64,000 nucleotides of DNA. It comes from Ophiodon elongatus. Lineage: Eukaryota > Chordata > Actinopteri > Perciformes > Hexagrammidae. Positions 53,792 through 64,000 of the stretch are shown in pieces. Where the stretch lies: the NCBI GenBank assembly GCA_016806645.1, contig JACSYO010001685.1, positions 983,001 to 1,047,000 on the forward strand. Reading direction: 5' to 3'. Within the stretch, counting starts at the first letter, position 1. Each line of letters starts with the position of its first letter. The position numbers were made by a program, and so were the translations under genes. The notes under the pieces were generated by a model. It saw only the letters and a list, made by a program, of their open reading frames with translations, searched no databases and was not told where the DNA came from.

Positions 53792-56700
53792 CTACCTGTC
53801 CACGCTCGCACCAGCAGTCTCCGTCTTGCCCTCCCTCTCCCTGAGCAGGTGGCGGATGGAGGAGTTCTGCATAGACAGGGTGCTGGACAGGAGCGGCATC
53901 AGGCTCTTGAAGCCCTCCCTCAACTCTTCCACGTGCTTCTCCAGGCTGTGGATGTGTGTGTCCAGCTCCCCCCTGCAGCCCTGCACCTCTGACAGCACGT
54001 CATACATCACGGTTTGCATCTACATTGGGGTTCATGACCAACGCCAACGTAGGTCCATGGAGAGAAGAGAGAAAAAAGCCGTCAGGGACTGTTGGATGCT
54101 ACTTTGATGCGGTTTCGCCAGTTTGAGATGGAAAAGGATGCATTCACTTGCCTCCCTCACCTTGCAGAGGTCCACGAGTGTGTTCCCCTGGTCTGCCAGT
54201 ATTCTCTTCTCTATCTTCACCTGGCGCAGCCTGAGACACAATTATTTAGTTTTAGGTGCTACAGGAGGTTAGAATGATATTGCTACTTTTATGATATCAA
54301 AAATGTGATGAGAAGAGAAATGTTTAGGGCCAGTTGACCCACATTACCAATACAGATCCCATAAATGTAACATATTGTCAACAGTTTTTATAGACTGTTT
54401 GGCAGAGCAGTACCAATAAAAACTGTTTACAGTCTGTGGATTGCAGATTCCAGCCATTTATTTTGTATTCACACTGGAAAAGTGACAAAAAATATAATTC
54501 ATTCAGTCGATTTCTGAGTGTACTGTTGATTAATACCATTCTCCCTCAATGCATTGCACAGAGGATATGAAGGGGCTCCTAACAACCAGGTAAAATGTAT
54601 TAATTGTGGGTGGTGGTGAAACAGCTCCCAAACATTTCGGAAAAAAACCCAAAAAGGGGTTAAAACTTCTTTATTTGAATAGGATAGTATTAAATGTAAA
54701 CTATAAAATGTTAAATTATGTTGATGTTTTTATATACTAAATGCTAAGACAGTGTAGTAGGAGGCGTAGGATGTAGCATACACTGCATAGAACTGATATG
54801 TTTAGAGGATTTGGGACGCAGCACCAGAAAGGTTATAGCAGCAAAAACCTCTGAGTGTAACGAACTGAGTAGCAGTGTGTTTTATTGCTTATGAATTCTC
54901 ATTTGTAAAAGGAAGAATTTGTTATTTCTTTCTCAGAAGGCACACAGTCTCATTTAATTTTGAGAATATCTCAAATTCTCAGTACATAAAAGAATCTGCA
55001 TTGCTAAAACTACTGTATAGTATGCATTTTTTCATGTTCATGACATGTCGTGATTTTACATTGTATCATATTTTGATAACATACTATTATGCTATGGATA
55101 TTTTTAATGAAGAAAATACTTTACTACATAAATTAATTAATTAGGTGTTCAGTATCTGAAGTCAAACTATACTATTACTTTTTTACTAACATTTGATGGC
55201 ATACTATACAAGGACTTTATGATACATTTTCATGGCATGGTATACTACGAATTCCTATAAAAATGTTTTTGGCATATTATACTATGGCCTTTTTTATTTA
55301 TTTTTAAATGGAACACTATACTGTGAGATTTCAAACAACATTTGTATGACGTACTATACAAGGACATTTCATGACATTTTTTATGAAATACTTTACTCTG
55401 ATTTATTATGGCATACTATCCTATGCCTATAACTTCTTTTATTACTTTTTATGGCATACAATCCTATGCCTATAACTTCTTTTATGACTTTTTATGGCAT
55501 GCTATACGGTAACTTTTTATGATTTTTTGGCATTAAGTACTATAACTTTCATAAGGCATTTTTATTGCACACTAAACTATCTGCTTTCTGGTTCACAGTG
55601 TACATAAACAGCGCTCCCTTTCTCCCTGCTCCCTTTCTCCCTGCTCCCTGCTCCCTGCTCCCTGCTCCCTGCTCCCTGCTCCCTGCTCCCTGCTCCCTGC
55701 TCCCTGTTTGGGGAAAGTCGGTTACGGGAACTTCCCTTGACAAAAGTCAGAATACACTACGTCACCAACGCAGACATACTATACTATGACGTTTTACCAC
55801 ACATTATACAACCACTGTCTTTATGACATTTTTATGACATACCATTTTGTGATTTTTTTTAATCGCATATTTTACGATGACCTTTTGACTACTATTCATG
55901 GCATACTATATAATGACGTTTTTATGGCATAAAAATACTAGCATACGAAACTATGACAGCTTCAATAAAAAAAAAACATGATATGTTCATGTGAAATGGT
56001 TTTTAAAAAACTGTGTAGGATTAAGAGGGTTTAAAAATAATATACATATTGTTATTCATAACATCACTGTATAATCATCGAAACTAATTGTTGTGTTTGC
56101 ATTACCTTAGAATGAGCCGTTCATATCTACATGAGGAGCGGGTCCTCTTCACGGAGTCTGCCACGTTTGACAGCTATGTTTCTACATTAGCCCAGAACGG
56201 ACCAACCAAACACTGGCTCTCCCAAGAGCCTATCACGTTCTTACGTTACCCGGAGGCTACCATAGTTCTCCGACCACGCGTGGAAAGGGAGGGGTGAGCG
56301 GAGGGGTATTCAGTTGGATGCAATCTGCAACGTCACCACTAGATGCAACAAAATACTACACACTGCTCCTTTAAATGTTCACATTGGTACACTGTTTGTC
56401 AGGATGTAGCACTAACTAGGAATTGACTGATTAACAGGTTAATAGTATTATGGATATAGGACATGTAGCTAATAAAGTGAAAAGGCTGGTAAAACAGCTT
56501 TATATTAGGGTTAAGTGTCTTACTGGTGGATGGCCAGAAGCAGCTTCCGTCGATGCATGCGGACTCTACTGTGGTCTCTCTCTCTTGACAGCTTAGTGTG
56601 TTTGTAGATAAGCCAAGTCTCTCTCAGCACATTTGCTGCGGCAATTTTTATCTAGTGAAAGGATGAAGAAAATCAGTCAGGATTGTTATTTTATATTATT

Positions 56701-59700
56701 GCATATGACCTGAAAGCACAGTTATTTACTGCAAATGACAACCACAACTTAATGAACTCAGTGAACTACGTTCATTTTGTCTCATAATCAACTTTCAAGC
56801 CTGATTTTTTTCTACACTGTAAAACAAGAGAAACAAATCTGCTAGTAGGGTGATACCATTCTTCTGTCTTCCAAAGAAAATTATTTTTCTAAAAATTGAC
56901 ATGCTGCTGGAGTATTCTGTAAACAATTTGTATTGATTTGTCTAAACGCAATGTAAGCCTTTGTCACTCCATTCACAGCTTTTTCTTGTTCTTGTATGTA
57001 TTCTGAACTCAATGAAAATGCTAAATCACTTTTACAGTGCAGACAATCGTATGTTTTTGATTAATATGAGTTGATATATGGTATCTGAAGTGTGTAAGGA
57101 TAAAACTACACACTAAGCCGTTGCATGAAAAAAAAGAGACTTAGTCCTAGTTTGTGCAAAATCTCCCTCCCTTTTGGGGCCTATTTAATTAACGCTGAGG
57201 GAGATTTTGGTATATACCCTCTTGGAGATGTGCGAGTCCATCATGAAGTTGTGAACATGTTTCTCTGCTCTGGTCAACTCCAGCTTCCTGGCAACCACCG
57301 CCACCACTAGGACGGTGCAGCCAGCTCCCTGTGACAGAATTAGACACTTTTATTAGGATTTACAGTGAGAATTGAGTTATAGAGGAGACCATCAACTCGC
57401 TGTCTCACCATTATCCCAGTGAGGAGACAGATGCTGCGACCACAGTAGGTGTGAGGCACCACATCTCCGTACCCGATGGACAAGAAGGTGACAGAGACCA
57501 TCCACAAGGCCTCCATGTAGTTGCTACTCAGGTCCCTGTAGTTGTGGTGTCTGTAGGAATTAAAAGGATACTGACTGTATTTTCATGTAGCTTATATTTT
57601 GCCTCTTTCTGGTCTCAAATTATTTCTGGTTGACTGAACTTATCTGATTGCTGTAGCTGAAGAGCGTGCCGCAGGAATGAGCCCTAAATCCCAGAAAAGT
57701 TGCTCTACTTTCACATTACTGATGATTTTTTCTTTACCCCCTCAGTTTACTTTGCATTTTATATTATAAAACCATATTATCAACACCAAGTCAAGATTAG
57801 GTGATATTTGATCTTGTCAATGCCATCTAGCCAGTACAGATATATTACAGCAGAGTGAAAATTGGATTTGTTGCTGCAGTTGAAAACATTGAAGTAATGC
57901 TGTGTATATGCCAATATTTGGATGATAATAAAATATAAAATGTATAGGCCTTGGGCCACTATAGACACCACAACAGATTCAGGAGTTGAAACATATATTA
58001 TCACTTACCTCTCACAAACATGTAAGCCCCACGCTGCCACAATCCACAGAGAGACACTGAAAATCATCAGCACAGTCCCGGGGTAGGTGGTCATTAGTGT
58101 TTTTCCCACAAACCGGGTGTTGAAGTGTATCTAAAGATCACAAACGGGATGCATTTGCATCATGATTTTGACAGTCAGGGGCCTACTTAGCTAGACTATT
58201 TAGTATAGCACCTGCCAGATTATGATCCTATAATACAGAGGAGATGAGGGATAAGAAAACTTGTTCTCAATCTTGCTTGATACATGGATAGTAGATTTGG
58301 CATTGTAGTGGGGAGGCAAAGGTCATTTTCATCACTTTTAAATAGCATTTATAAGGGAGGGGATTAGCATTGCATATTATTAACTGTGGAAAAGAAAGCA
58401 AACAAGCAAAGGAGAGCTAGCGAGGGAAATAATTGACATGTGAAAGCACTGGGATTCATGGGGGCGAAACTGTTATAGCCACACCTCAATTGTCACACCT
58501 CTAAAGACCCCTCGGCCCACCTAGACATAAGACATAAACAGATGTGCATGAAATGTTCATAGAGGAAGCCCAGCCCAAATCACTGTCCAAAGTATAAACT
58601 TTAACATCCCATGAATCATGCAGGTTTCTGCACAGTTTTTAAATGATATCAAAAATTGACAGTGCAAATCCTCTTTCATTTAAAAGTGCATGATCTCTTC
58701 ACTGTACTATCCGAGCCGGTTAAAGCCCGATTCTGTAGGCAGCCTATGGGTGATGTCCCACCTTGTTGAGCGCTCCAATGCTGCGAGATGCGGTGTCAGT
58801 GAAGAGGCGGCTGTGCAGCATCATGGCCCGGCCCAGCAGGTAGAGCCTCAGGAACATGGGCAGAGCCAGGATAATCTCCAGCTCCGTCTCCGACAGAATC
58901 AGGTGAGTTGTGGAGTGTTGGAAGGTCTCCTGGAAATACGTCATCAGACCCACTGGATATGGATGAATAGCCGCCGTTGCCAGCTCCAGGCCTACCAGAG
59001 CCAAACGATCGGTTGTCATGGCAATCCGCCAATCCTCTGCACCAATGTCGTGAACGTAGAGCTACCAGAGAGATGGGAAGAGTGCATGATAGTGAAAATG
59101 AGCATCTAACCAGGATCCAAGGTAAATCAGGTCACACGATTAATAAATGTAAACTCCACCGATTCAACACATCTTATTCTGTTTTAGTCTTGAAAGTACA
59201 ACTGCATAGTGTGAAAACCGTTTTATTAAGCCTTTTGCTGCTCCAGAGGGAGCTTCACAAAGTTAGAATAAGATAAATTGCTTCAAGTGATGTCACGAAA
59301 CATTCTGGTTCTTCTGCTCTTTCTTAAACTGCCCATCATGAGTCTGACAATGTTAGTACTCTTAGAGTGTTTTTGGTTTACACAATGATTTTAATTTTCT
59401 CTGACTTTCCTTTCAATATTTGCTTTCTGCTTGTAAAATATTGCACTTCTAAAAATCCATCAAATGAAACAGAGTGAGAATGAAAAATCACTTTTTGCTT
59501 TGCTCACAGTACCACGACCTGTGATGAGTCGGCATAAGTAGACTTTTCTCATCTTCACAAGGCCACTAGACTAAAAGGTTGAGAACCACTGTTGTAGAAA
59601 CTCTAATGCCTCTCAGTGGGAGTATTTTCAGTTCCCCATGAAATGACTCTCCAAAATAAAGGCCATGGAGGTTATTCCTCCATTGCAAATATGAACTGCT

Positions 59701-59912
59701 TCTTGCCACAGATGTTTTAGAAAAAAACTTTAAATTTGAGAGAATGTCTCTGGAGGAGAACTTGGGGAAAAAAAAGACCTGATTGCATAGTTCTGAAGAG
59801 AAGTTACCTGAATCTCACAGCAGTGGTACGCTATGATGAGGCCCAGCAGGATGATTGTGGAAAAACTGATGATGGACTTGAGTGTGAGGGAATAGACGGA
59901 GCTCTGTGGGTA

Positions 59913-59966
<54 letters not shown>

Positions 59967-61307
59967 TTGTCAATCTGATAGCTGTTTGTCATTACAAAGC
60001 TAAATCTATAAAATGTCATTTCTGTAATCTTATAATCTTACATACATTTGGATAATCCATGTGCATTGTGTAATGAACATGATCTTATGGGCGCACTGTG
60101 CATTTCCCTGCAGTTGGTGAGAGATCTCACACTGACTTAACATAGTTTCCAGTGCGGCCCAGATATAAAGATCCAAAAATAGAGGAAGTAAAACAAAAGC
60201 AATTTTTTTTCGCAGACAAATGAAGTGAAAGGTGTGATATGTTGTTACTCAAAATCAAATTTCTTAGGTAGTAAGGCTTTGAGAAAAACTAGTTATCTAG
60301 CAGACTCTTTTCAGAAAAGATGATAACTAGTGATGCAGTTTAATGTCTTTTTGTAAAAAATCATTTTTTTTACCCTTGCAAAACTTTTACATTCACATTT
60401 CTCAAAGGATTTCTCAGGGTCTCAGTGTGTTTTTTCCTGTCTTCCTGACCTTGCTGTAGACACTCCAGGAGAGCTCTGTCTCCATCACCATCAGCAACAT
60501 CCCAAATATCCCCACTGCCAAGGCGCAGTCATTCAGCCGCTGCCTCCTCAAAAACAGAGCCCTCCTGTGGACCAGCCGCCAGCCGATGTTGTGGGTCTTC
60601 CAGTATGAGTCATCTTTGGCGTCCTCCTTGTGTTTGGGGCTGGTCTGGGAATTGGGATTGGGGTTCGTCCCGGGACACTCGACTCCTGGCTGACGGCCTT
60701 TGGCCTCAGTCAGGTCCTGGCGATGCTGGCACGTCTCGTTGTGTGGCTGGAAGTCGTCATCTTTGCTGGTGATGATGATCTCTGGTAGACTCTGGCGGTC
60801 GTACATCTCCAAAGAAATGTTGCCTGACTTGCAGCGCCCTCTGCCCTCAACATCCTTGACGTCTATGTGTGACCTGCAGGGGCCCTTAAAGGGTGACCCG
60901 CAGGGAGACATGGGGACGTCAGTGAAAGAGGTGACTTTCTCCTGGAGTCTGTGAGCGCCTGCGTTTTTTGCTTTGCACTGCTGATTACACTCCTTGTGCG
61001 CTGGATATTGTCTCCTCTCCATTGTCCTTTTCTCACACTTCTTCTCTTTGCCTTTGTCTCCCCTCCTGTTGGAGCGAGGCGAAGGAATGACATAAAGGTG
61101 GCCGTTGTATAAAGGTGTGGTGGCCATGGCCTGGGTTCGGTCCAGCCACACGGTGTGATCGGCTGATGTTTGGACTGTGCGGTGAATCCCACACTGCGGA
61201 GGGCAGGCCTGAGGTGGAGGAATCATCCTTGGCGGGAGGAGGGGGCGCTGGTCCTCCACATCGTCTCCATCCACCACTGACAAGTTCATAGAGGGGGAGT
61301 GCTCCAT
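53792..61307 (-). CDS. kcnn3: SK-type small-conductance calcium-activated K+ channel, 9 exons, 684 aa (kcnn3 by position; subtype uncertain)
   Basis: Exons in gene order: 61307-60450, 59903-59808, 59061-58762, 58130-58009, 57550-57409, 57328-57218, 56651-56524, 54230-54161 and 54019-53792. The frame closes at 2,055 nt. The channel is a tetrameric plasma-membrane K+ channel opened by Ca2+-calmodulin, shaping after-hyperpolarisation. A long cytosolic N-terminus (about 240 aa) has no obvious polyglutamine. S1 starts after GWRLVHRRALFLRRQRLND; S2 is in exon 2 (SIISFSTIILLGLIIAYH). S3-S4 carries MFLRLYLLGRAMMLHSRLF, S5 carries TVLMIFSVSLWIVAAW. The pore is SVTFLSIGYGDVVPHTYCG, with an intact GYG filter. 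S6 is followed by ARKLELTRAEKHVHNFMMD. The calmodulin-binding domain is AAANVLRETWLIYKHTKL plus RRKLLLAIHQLRQVKIEKR, and a coiled coil lies at the C-terminus. VPHTY is SK1-like (SK2/3 have VPNTY). The symbol rests on synteny. The last introns are long and repeat-rich. Confidence 0.88.
55000..55960 (+). repeat. Degenerate satellite, CATACTATACTATGACTTTTT-like units, array 2 (channel intron 7)
   Basis: The same unit family as array 1, here with 'ttttatggcatactata' variants. The exact 18-mer GACATACTATACTATGAC is at 55773-55790. A heptanucleotide minisatellite interrupts it at about 55612-55706. It lies in the ~2.3 kb intron between channel exons 7 and 8. Confidence 0.75.
55612..55706 (+). repeat. 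CTCCCTG heptanucleotide minisatellite
   Basis: About twelve copies of CTCCCTG, with two early CTCCCTTT variants. The tract is open on both strands (Pro/Ala/Cys and Gly/Ser/Arg/Glu/Gln repeats), but this comes from a stop-free period of 7, not from a gene. Confidence 0.95.
56060..56390. mobile_element. Non-autonomous teleost element containing a small open frame
   Basis: 'atgagccgttcatatctacatgaggagcgggtcctcttcacggagtctgcca', 'cccagaacgg', 'acgttacccggaggctaccatag', 'ggggtgagcggaggggtattcagttgg' and 'caccactagatgcaacaaaatactacacactgctcctttaa' are the standard phrases of a high-copy fish repeat ending in 'ctacacactg...cctttaa'. It lies inside channel intron 7. The 69-codon frame is part of the repeat. 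Confidence 0.65.
59914..59964 (-). repeat. (CA)n microsatellite; (UG)n on the channel transcript, touching the exon 2 acceptor
   Basis: About 25 CA units on the + strand. On the gene strand they read (TG)n and end 11 bases before exon 2 (59903), in the order (TG)n-TATTACCCACAG-exon. Confidence 0.97.
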
Positions 61308-62245
61308 GGTGAGAGAGTCTCCCGGTGATAAGTCACCGGATCTTTTTAAGAGGTTTGAACAGAGAAGGCGTGAGAGAGACAGACAACAATATCAGTGGCA
61401 AGTGAGGTTTAACAGATGAGAACGACACTGTGAAAGAAAGCTACAGCGACAAGAAGAATTCAGTGATTAGTAGCTTCGTCAAAGATTTCCCAAATTTGTT
61501 GTACTTGTTAAGTTTGCTGATGCGCATTTTTAATCTTAATTGTATTATTTTGTATTTATCTGTGTATTATGGAATTTTAGAATTGTGGAAAATGGAAATG
61601 ATCTCAAAATATTCACAAAAGTGTGCAGTTCAAATATTTTCTATTTCAACCGTTTTTTTTAATTCTTACCTTCTCAAAGTCAGGTGTTCCAGTGTGTGAG
61701 GGAGACAAAAAGGCCTCAACTCTTACAACAACTGTTTTATCTGGAAAGTATTTTAGTATTCAATCTTTTTATGTTCCAGAAGGTCACAAAGAGATCCTCC
61801 AAATAAAATCCTGTCGCCAAGCAAACTCAAACACACCACTTTCATTTGGAAGTTGAATTTTAAAGTTGAGCGATGAAAACTGATCAAGCTGCAACACTAA
61901 TGAACTCCGTCGGTATCAAATCAAAGTATTCCAAACGTATCTGCTCTGCATGTATAAACTTTCCAGCAATCCATTGGCCCCTCCCATAGATTCAAGTTGA
62001 GGTCATGGCCTTCTCCGGCATATGACGCCATAAGAAGTGAATATCCGTAGAAATCCACTACATTTTCAGGCATGTATTCCCACGTTTGGCTTTGTACGAT
62101 TGTCCACCATCAGGACATCTTCCTTAAAGCTGGAGGGGCTTAATGACTGCAAAGTATTTAAGTTGCAGATGCTGCATTGAGCAAAAGCAAAGAATGAGTC
62201 ATCTGTCTGTTTTTTAGCCGGGATTGGCAGACTTCCTCCTCCCTA

Positions 62246-62250
62246 CGTGT

Positions 62251-62295
<45 letters not shown>

Positions 62296-62310
62296 TGTTT
62301 GTGTGTGTGT
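62246..62310 (+). repeat. (TG)n microsatellite followed by a G-rich run
   Basis: TG units with a few TTTG interruptions, then a G-run (about 62315-62336) that could form a G-quadruplex. It lies about 0.9 kb upstream of the channel ATG on the opposite strand. Confidence 0.95.
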
Positions 62311-63614
62311 TGAAGGGGGGCGGGGGGAGGGGGGAGCAGAAAATCAGCCTGAAAATCAATCTGAGAAGAAATGCTATTATATCACTTTTCATTTGTAATT
62401 TCTTCAATTGCAAGTGGGTTATACAAACTGTGTCTTTTTTCTTTTTTTTTTTATGCAATGAATCTAATCTTCAAAAGAGAATAACGTTCCTCAATATCAA
62501 TTCAGCAGATTACTATTGCAGATTAATCAAGTGAGACAGAGAACTGATACTTATGAGCTTATGAAATATCAAATATGTCACTCCTTAAGCGAACAATATG
62601 CACAGAGCGGGGTGGAGTATTAAGCATTAAAGTCATAACAATGACATTCAGCATTATTTATTTATCTAAATCTTTGTGACAGATGGGTCTACAGATAACA
62701 TGGCCCCCTCCAAATGGAAAGACCTAAGGAGCAAAAGAGTGGGCGGAGCGCATACGGATAGTAGCAGGATAAAGAAAGGCATCATCTAATCTGAAGACAA
62801 CATGTATTTAAAGACATAGAGGGTGAAGGAGGCTGGTTGGGGGTATTAATTTACAGATGTGGAAGATCAAAAACATGGTGGTAGTCTGATCAGACAGTCC
62901 GACGTCCCTCCAGATGTAAAATGGATTAATTATGCTAAAACTACTTTGTTTAGAGACTTAGCCAGATGCTGCTGTCTCGAATTTTTTGTTTTGATATTCT
63001 GCAGACAGGAAGCTCCCAACTGTCTATGTCTCAGTGTGTGACAGTCAACACTACAAACCCTCGGGAATGGTCTCTGCTAAATACAGACCATATCTCACAT
63101 CCCTGCAGAGAACTAAATCCTTAAATATGACTGATTAGTCTGCTGAAGCAAGACTCACTCTGCTGTGGTGAAAAAGACCACAAAATATCCTTAAATTAAG
63201 TTGTTCTTTTAATAACAAGATGCTGAGAGGATATATGCACATCTGCAAGGCTTCAAATCAATTCTAGCCTCCAGCTATGTGCTTGTAAATCCTGGCTGCT
63301 GGTGGCTGGTGGCTAAGTATGTCAGTTCTCCTTGTGGCCGGTAGCCAGGAGGTTTTCAATTAGTATTCTCTATTGCAAATCATCGTTTGGCAGCTAAAGA
63401 AGTAAAATTAAACTGGGATATTTTGAGTCCACTAATTGCTGTGGCCGGTCTATGGCAAATCTGCTTTGCCCTAAATCTTGAGTGCGTGTCAGTTTCATCT
63501 TCTGGTCCGGATATTAATTGCTTCAGTCTGATCTGTTGGTCAAAAGATAAAAACGTCCCATTAGGATGCAAACAGCAGTAACAAATGATTGTGCTTTAAA
63601 GTTCAAAAGTCACG

Positions 63615-63712
63615 ATTAGGTTTAAAGGAACAGTTTGAAATTTTGGGGAATGTCCTTATTTGCCAAGAGTTAGATAAGACAATATGTACCACTCTCATAT
63701 TTGTCTGCCCCT
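63615..63712 (+). mobile_element. Truncated TIR element, copy 5
   Basis: 'tttaaaggaacagtttgaaattttggggaatgtccttatttgcc' matches the left end of the family, and 'aagagttagataagacaatatgtaccactctcatatttgtctgc' matches its next part. The right half is missing. Confidence 0.6.
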
Positions 63713-64000
63713 TGCGCATTGCCATCACATATATAAGCTTTATTTTGCATGAAAATACACAATAATAGAAAGTAGTATCAATATAGAAATTATATACAAA
63801 TATAACTGAAAAATAAATGTTGTTTTTGTTTTGTTTTTGTTGTTTCATATATTTTTTTATTTTTTTTAACTAGTTAAAAATGTATTAATTGTGAAGCTAA
63901 CTGGATTGTTTTTCATATACATGGTTTAAAAAGTCTTTAAGAATTCTCGAAAAACCTTTCTCTTCCACAACACAGTGCATTCACATTACGTATCTTCAAA

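Larger units (their letters stand above)
61308..64000. other. Region upstream of the SK channel start
   Basis: No coding exon is recognisable. The first ~100 bases are probably channel 5' UTR. A (TG)n tract lies at 62.25-62.31 kb, followed by a G-rich run 'ggggggcggggggaggggggag' (about 62315-62336). A truncated TIR element is near 63.62 kb. The rest is AT-rich. Confidence 0.5.

Noticed and set aside
55549..55789. Repetitive open frames on both strands (Gly-Ser-Arg-Glu-Gln and Leu-Pro-Ala-Pro-Cys)
   Set aside because: Both are translations of the CTCCCTG minisatellite; a 7-base period gives a stop-free 21-base super-period.
56088..56297. 69-codon frame with an apparently normal protein-like composition
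   Set aside because: The DNA is a high-copy fish repeat inside a channel intron, so the frame is not evidence of a gene.

Overview
The window is ordinary vertebrate chromosomal DNA and almost certainly comes from a ray-finned (percomorph-type teleost) fish. Split genes have canonical GT-AG introns, mostly 0.1-3 kb long. Predicted proteins match vertebrate families nearly residue for residue. The interspersed repeats are the small non-autonomous elements and dinucleotide microsatellites typical of teleosts. I see no bacterial, viral or plasmid features, no CRISPR array and no operon.

Seven protein-coding genes can be rebuilt exon by exon. In order they are: lix1l (+, 6139-11232, 6 coding exons, 356 aa); sf3b4 (+, 14903-19568, 6 coding exons, 398 aa); sv2a (+, 24742-33540, 12 coding exons, 736 aa); a cathepsin S/K-type cysteine protease (-, 40770-38812, 7 exons, 329 aa); lrrc71 (+, 41540-46925, 17 exons in the best model, 471 aa); rps27 (+, 48331-51024, 4 exons, 84 aa); and an SK-type calcium-activated potassium channel (-, 61307-53792, 9 exons, 684 aa). 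From memory, human relatives of most of these lie on chromosome 1q21-q23 (LIX1L, SF3B4, SV2A, CTSS/CTSK, RPS27, KCNN3, LRRC71), so the order looks like conserved synteny. The genes do unrelated jobs: splicing, synaptic vesicles, lysosomal proteolysis, cilia, translation and excitability. They are neighbours by ancestry, not a pathway.

Layout: 1-6.1 kb is intergenic with degraded repeats. From 6.1 to 14.1 kb lies lix1l with a long 3' flank, and from 14.8 to 19.7 kb sf3b4. From 19.7 to 24.6 kb is intergenic sequence plus a possible upstream sv2a exon, then sv2a to 33.5 kb. From 33.5 to 38.8 kb is repeat-rich intergenic DNA. The cathepsin and lrrc71 share a 769 bp head-to-head promoter interval. 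rps27 and the SK channel gene converge tail to tail.

The most interesting material is local sequence architecture, not a new system. (i) A near-identical ~545 bp block sits in introns 1 and 3 of rps27, with a third, diverged partial copy upstream. (ii) A decayed tandem copy of rps27 exon 4 plus its 3' flank lies downstream. (iii) A degenerate satellite built on GACATACTATACTATGAC occurs both between rps27 and the channel gene and inside the channel gene. (iv) Microsatellites sit right at splice sites in three genes: (UG)n at the 3' splice site of channel exon 2, (CU)n at the 3' splice site of sv2a exon 10, and (UG)n at the 5' splice site of lrrc71 exon 16. (v) An RFX X-box-like site lies upstream of lrrc71. 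All exon boundaries were set by eye from splice signals, reading frame and remembered family sequences; none was checked against transcripts.
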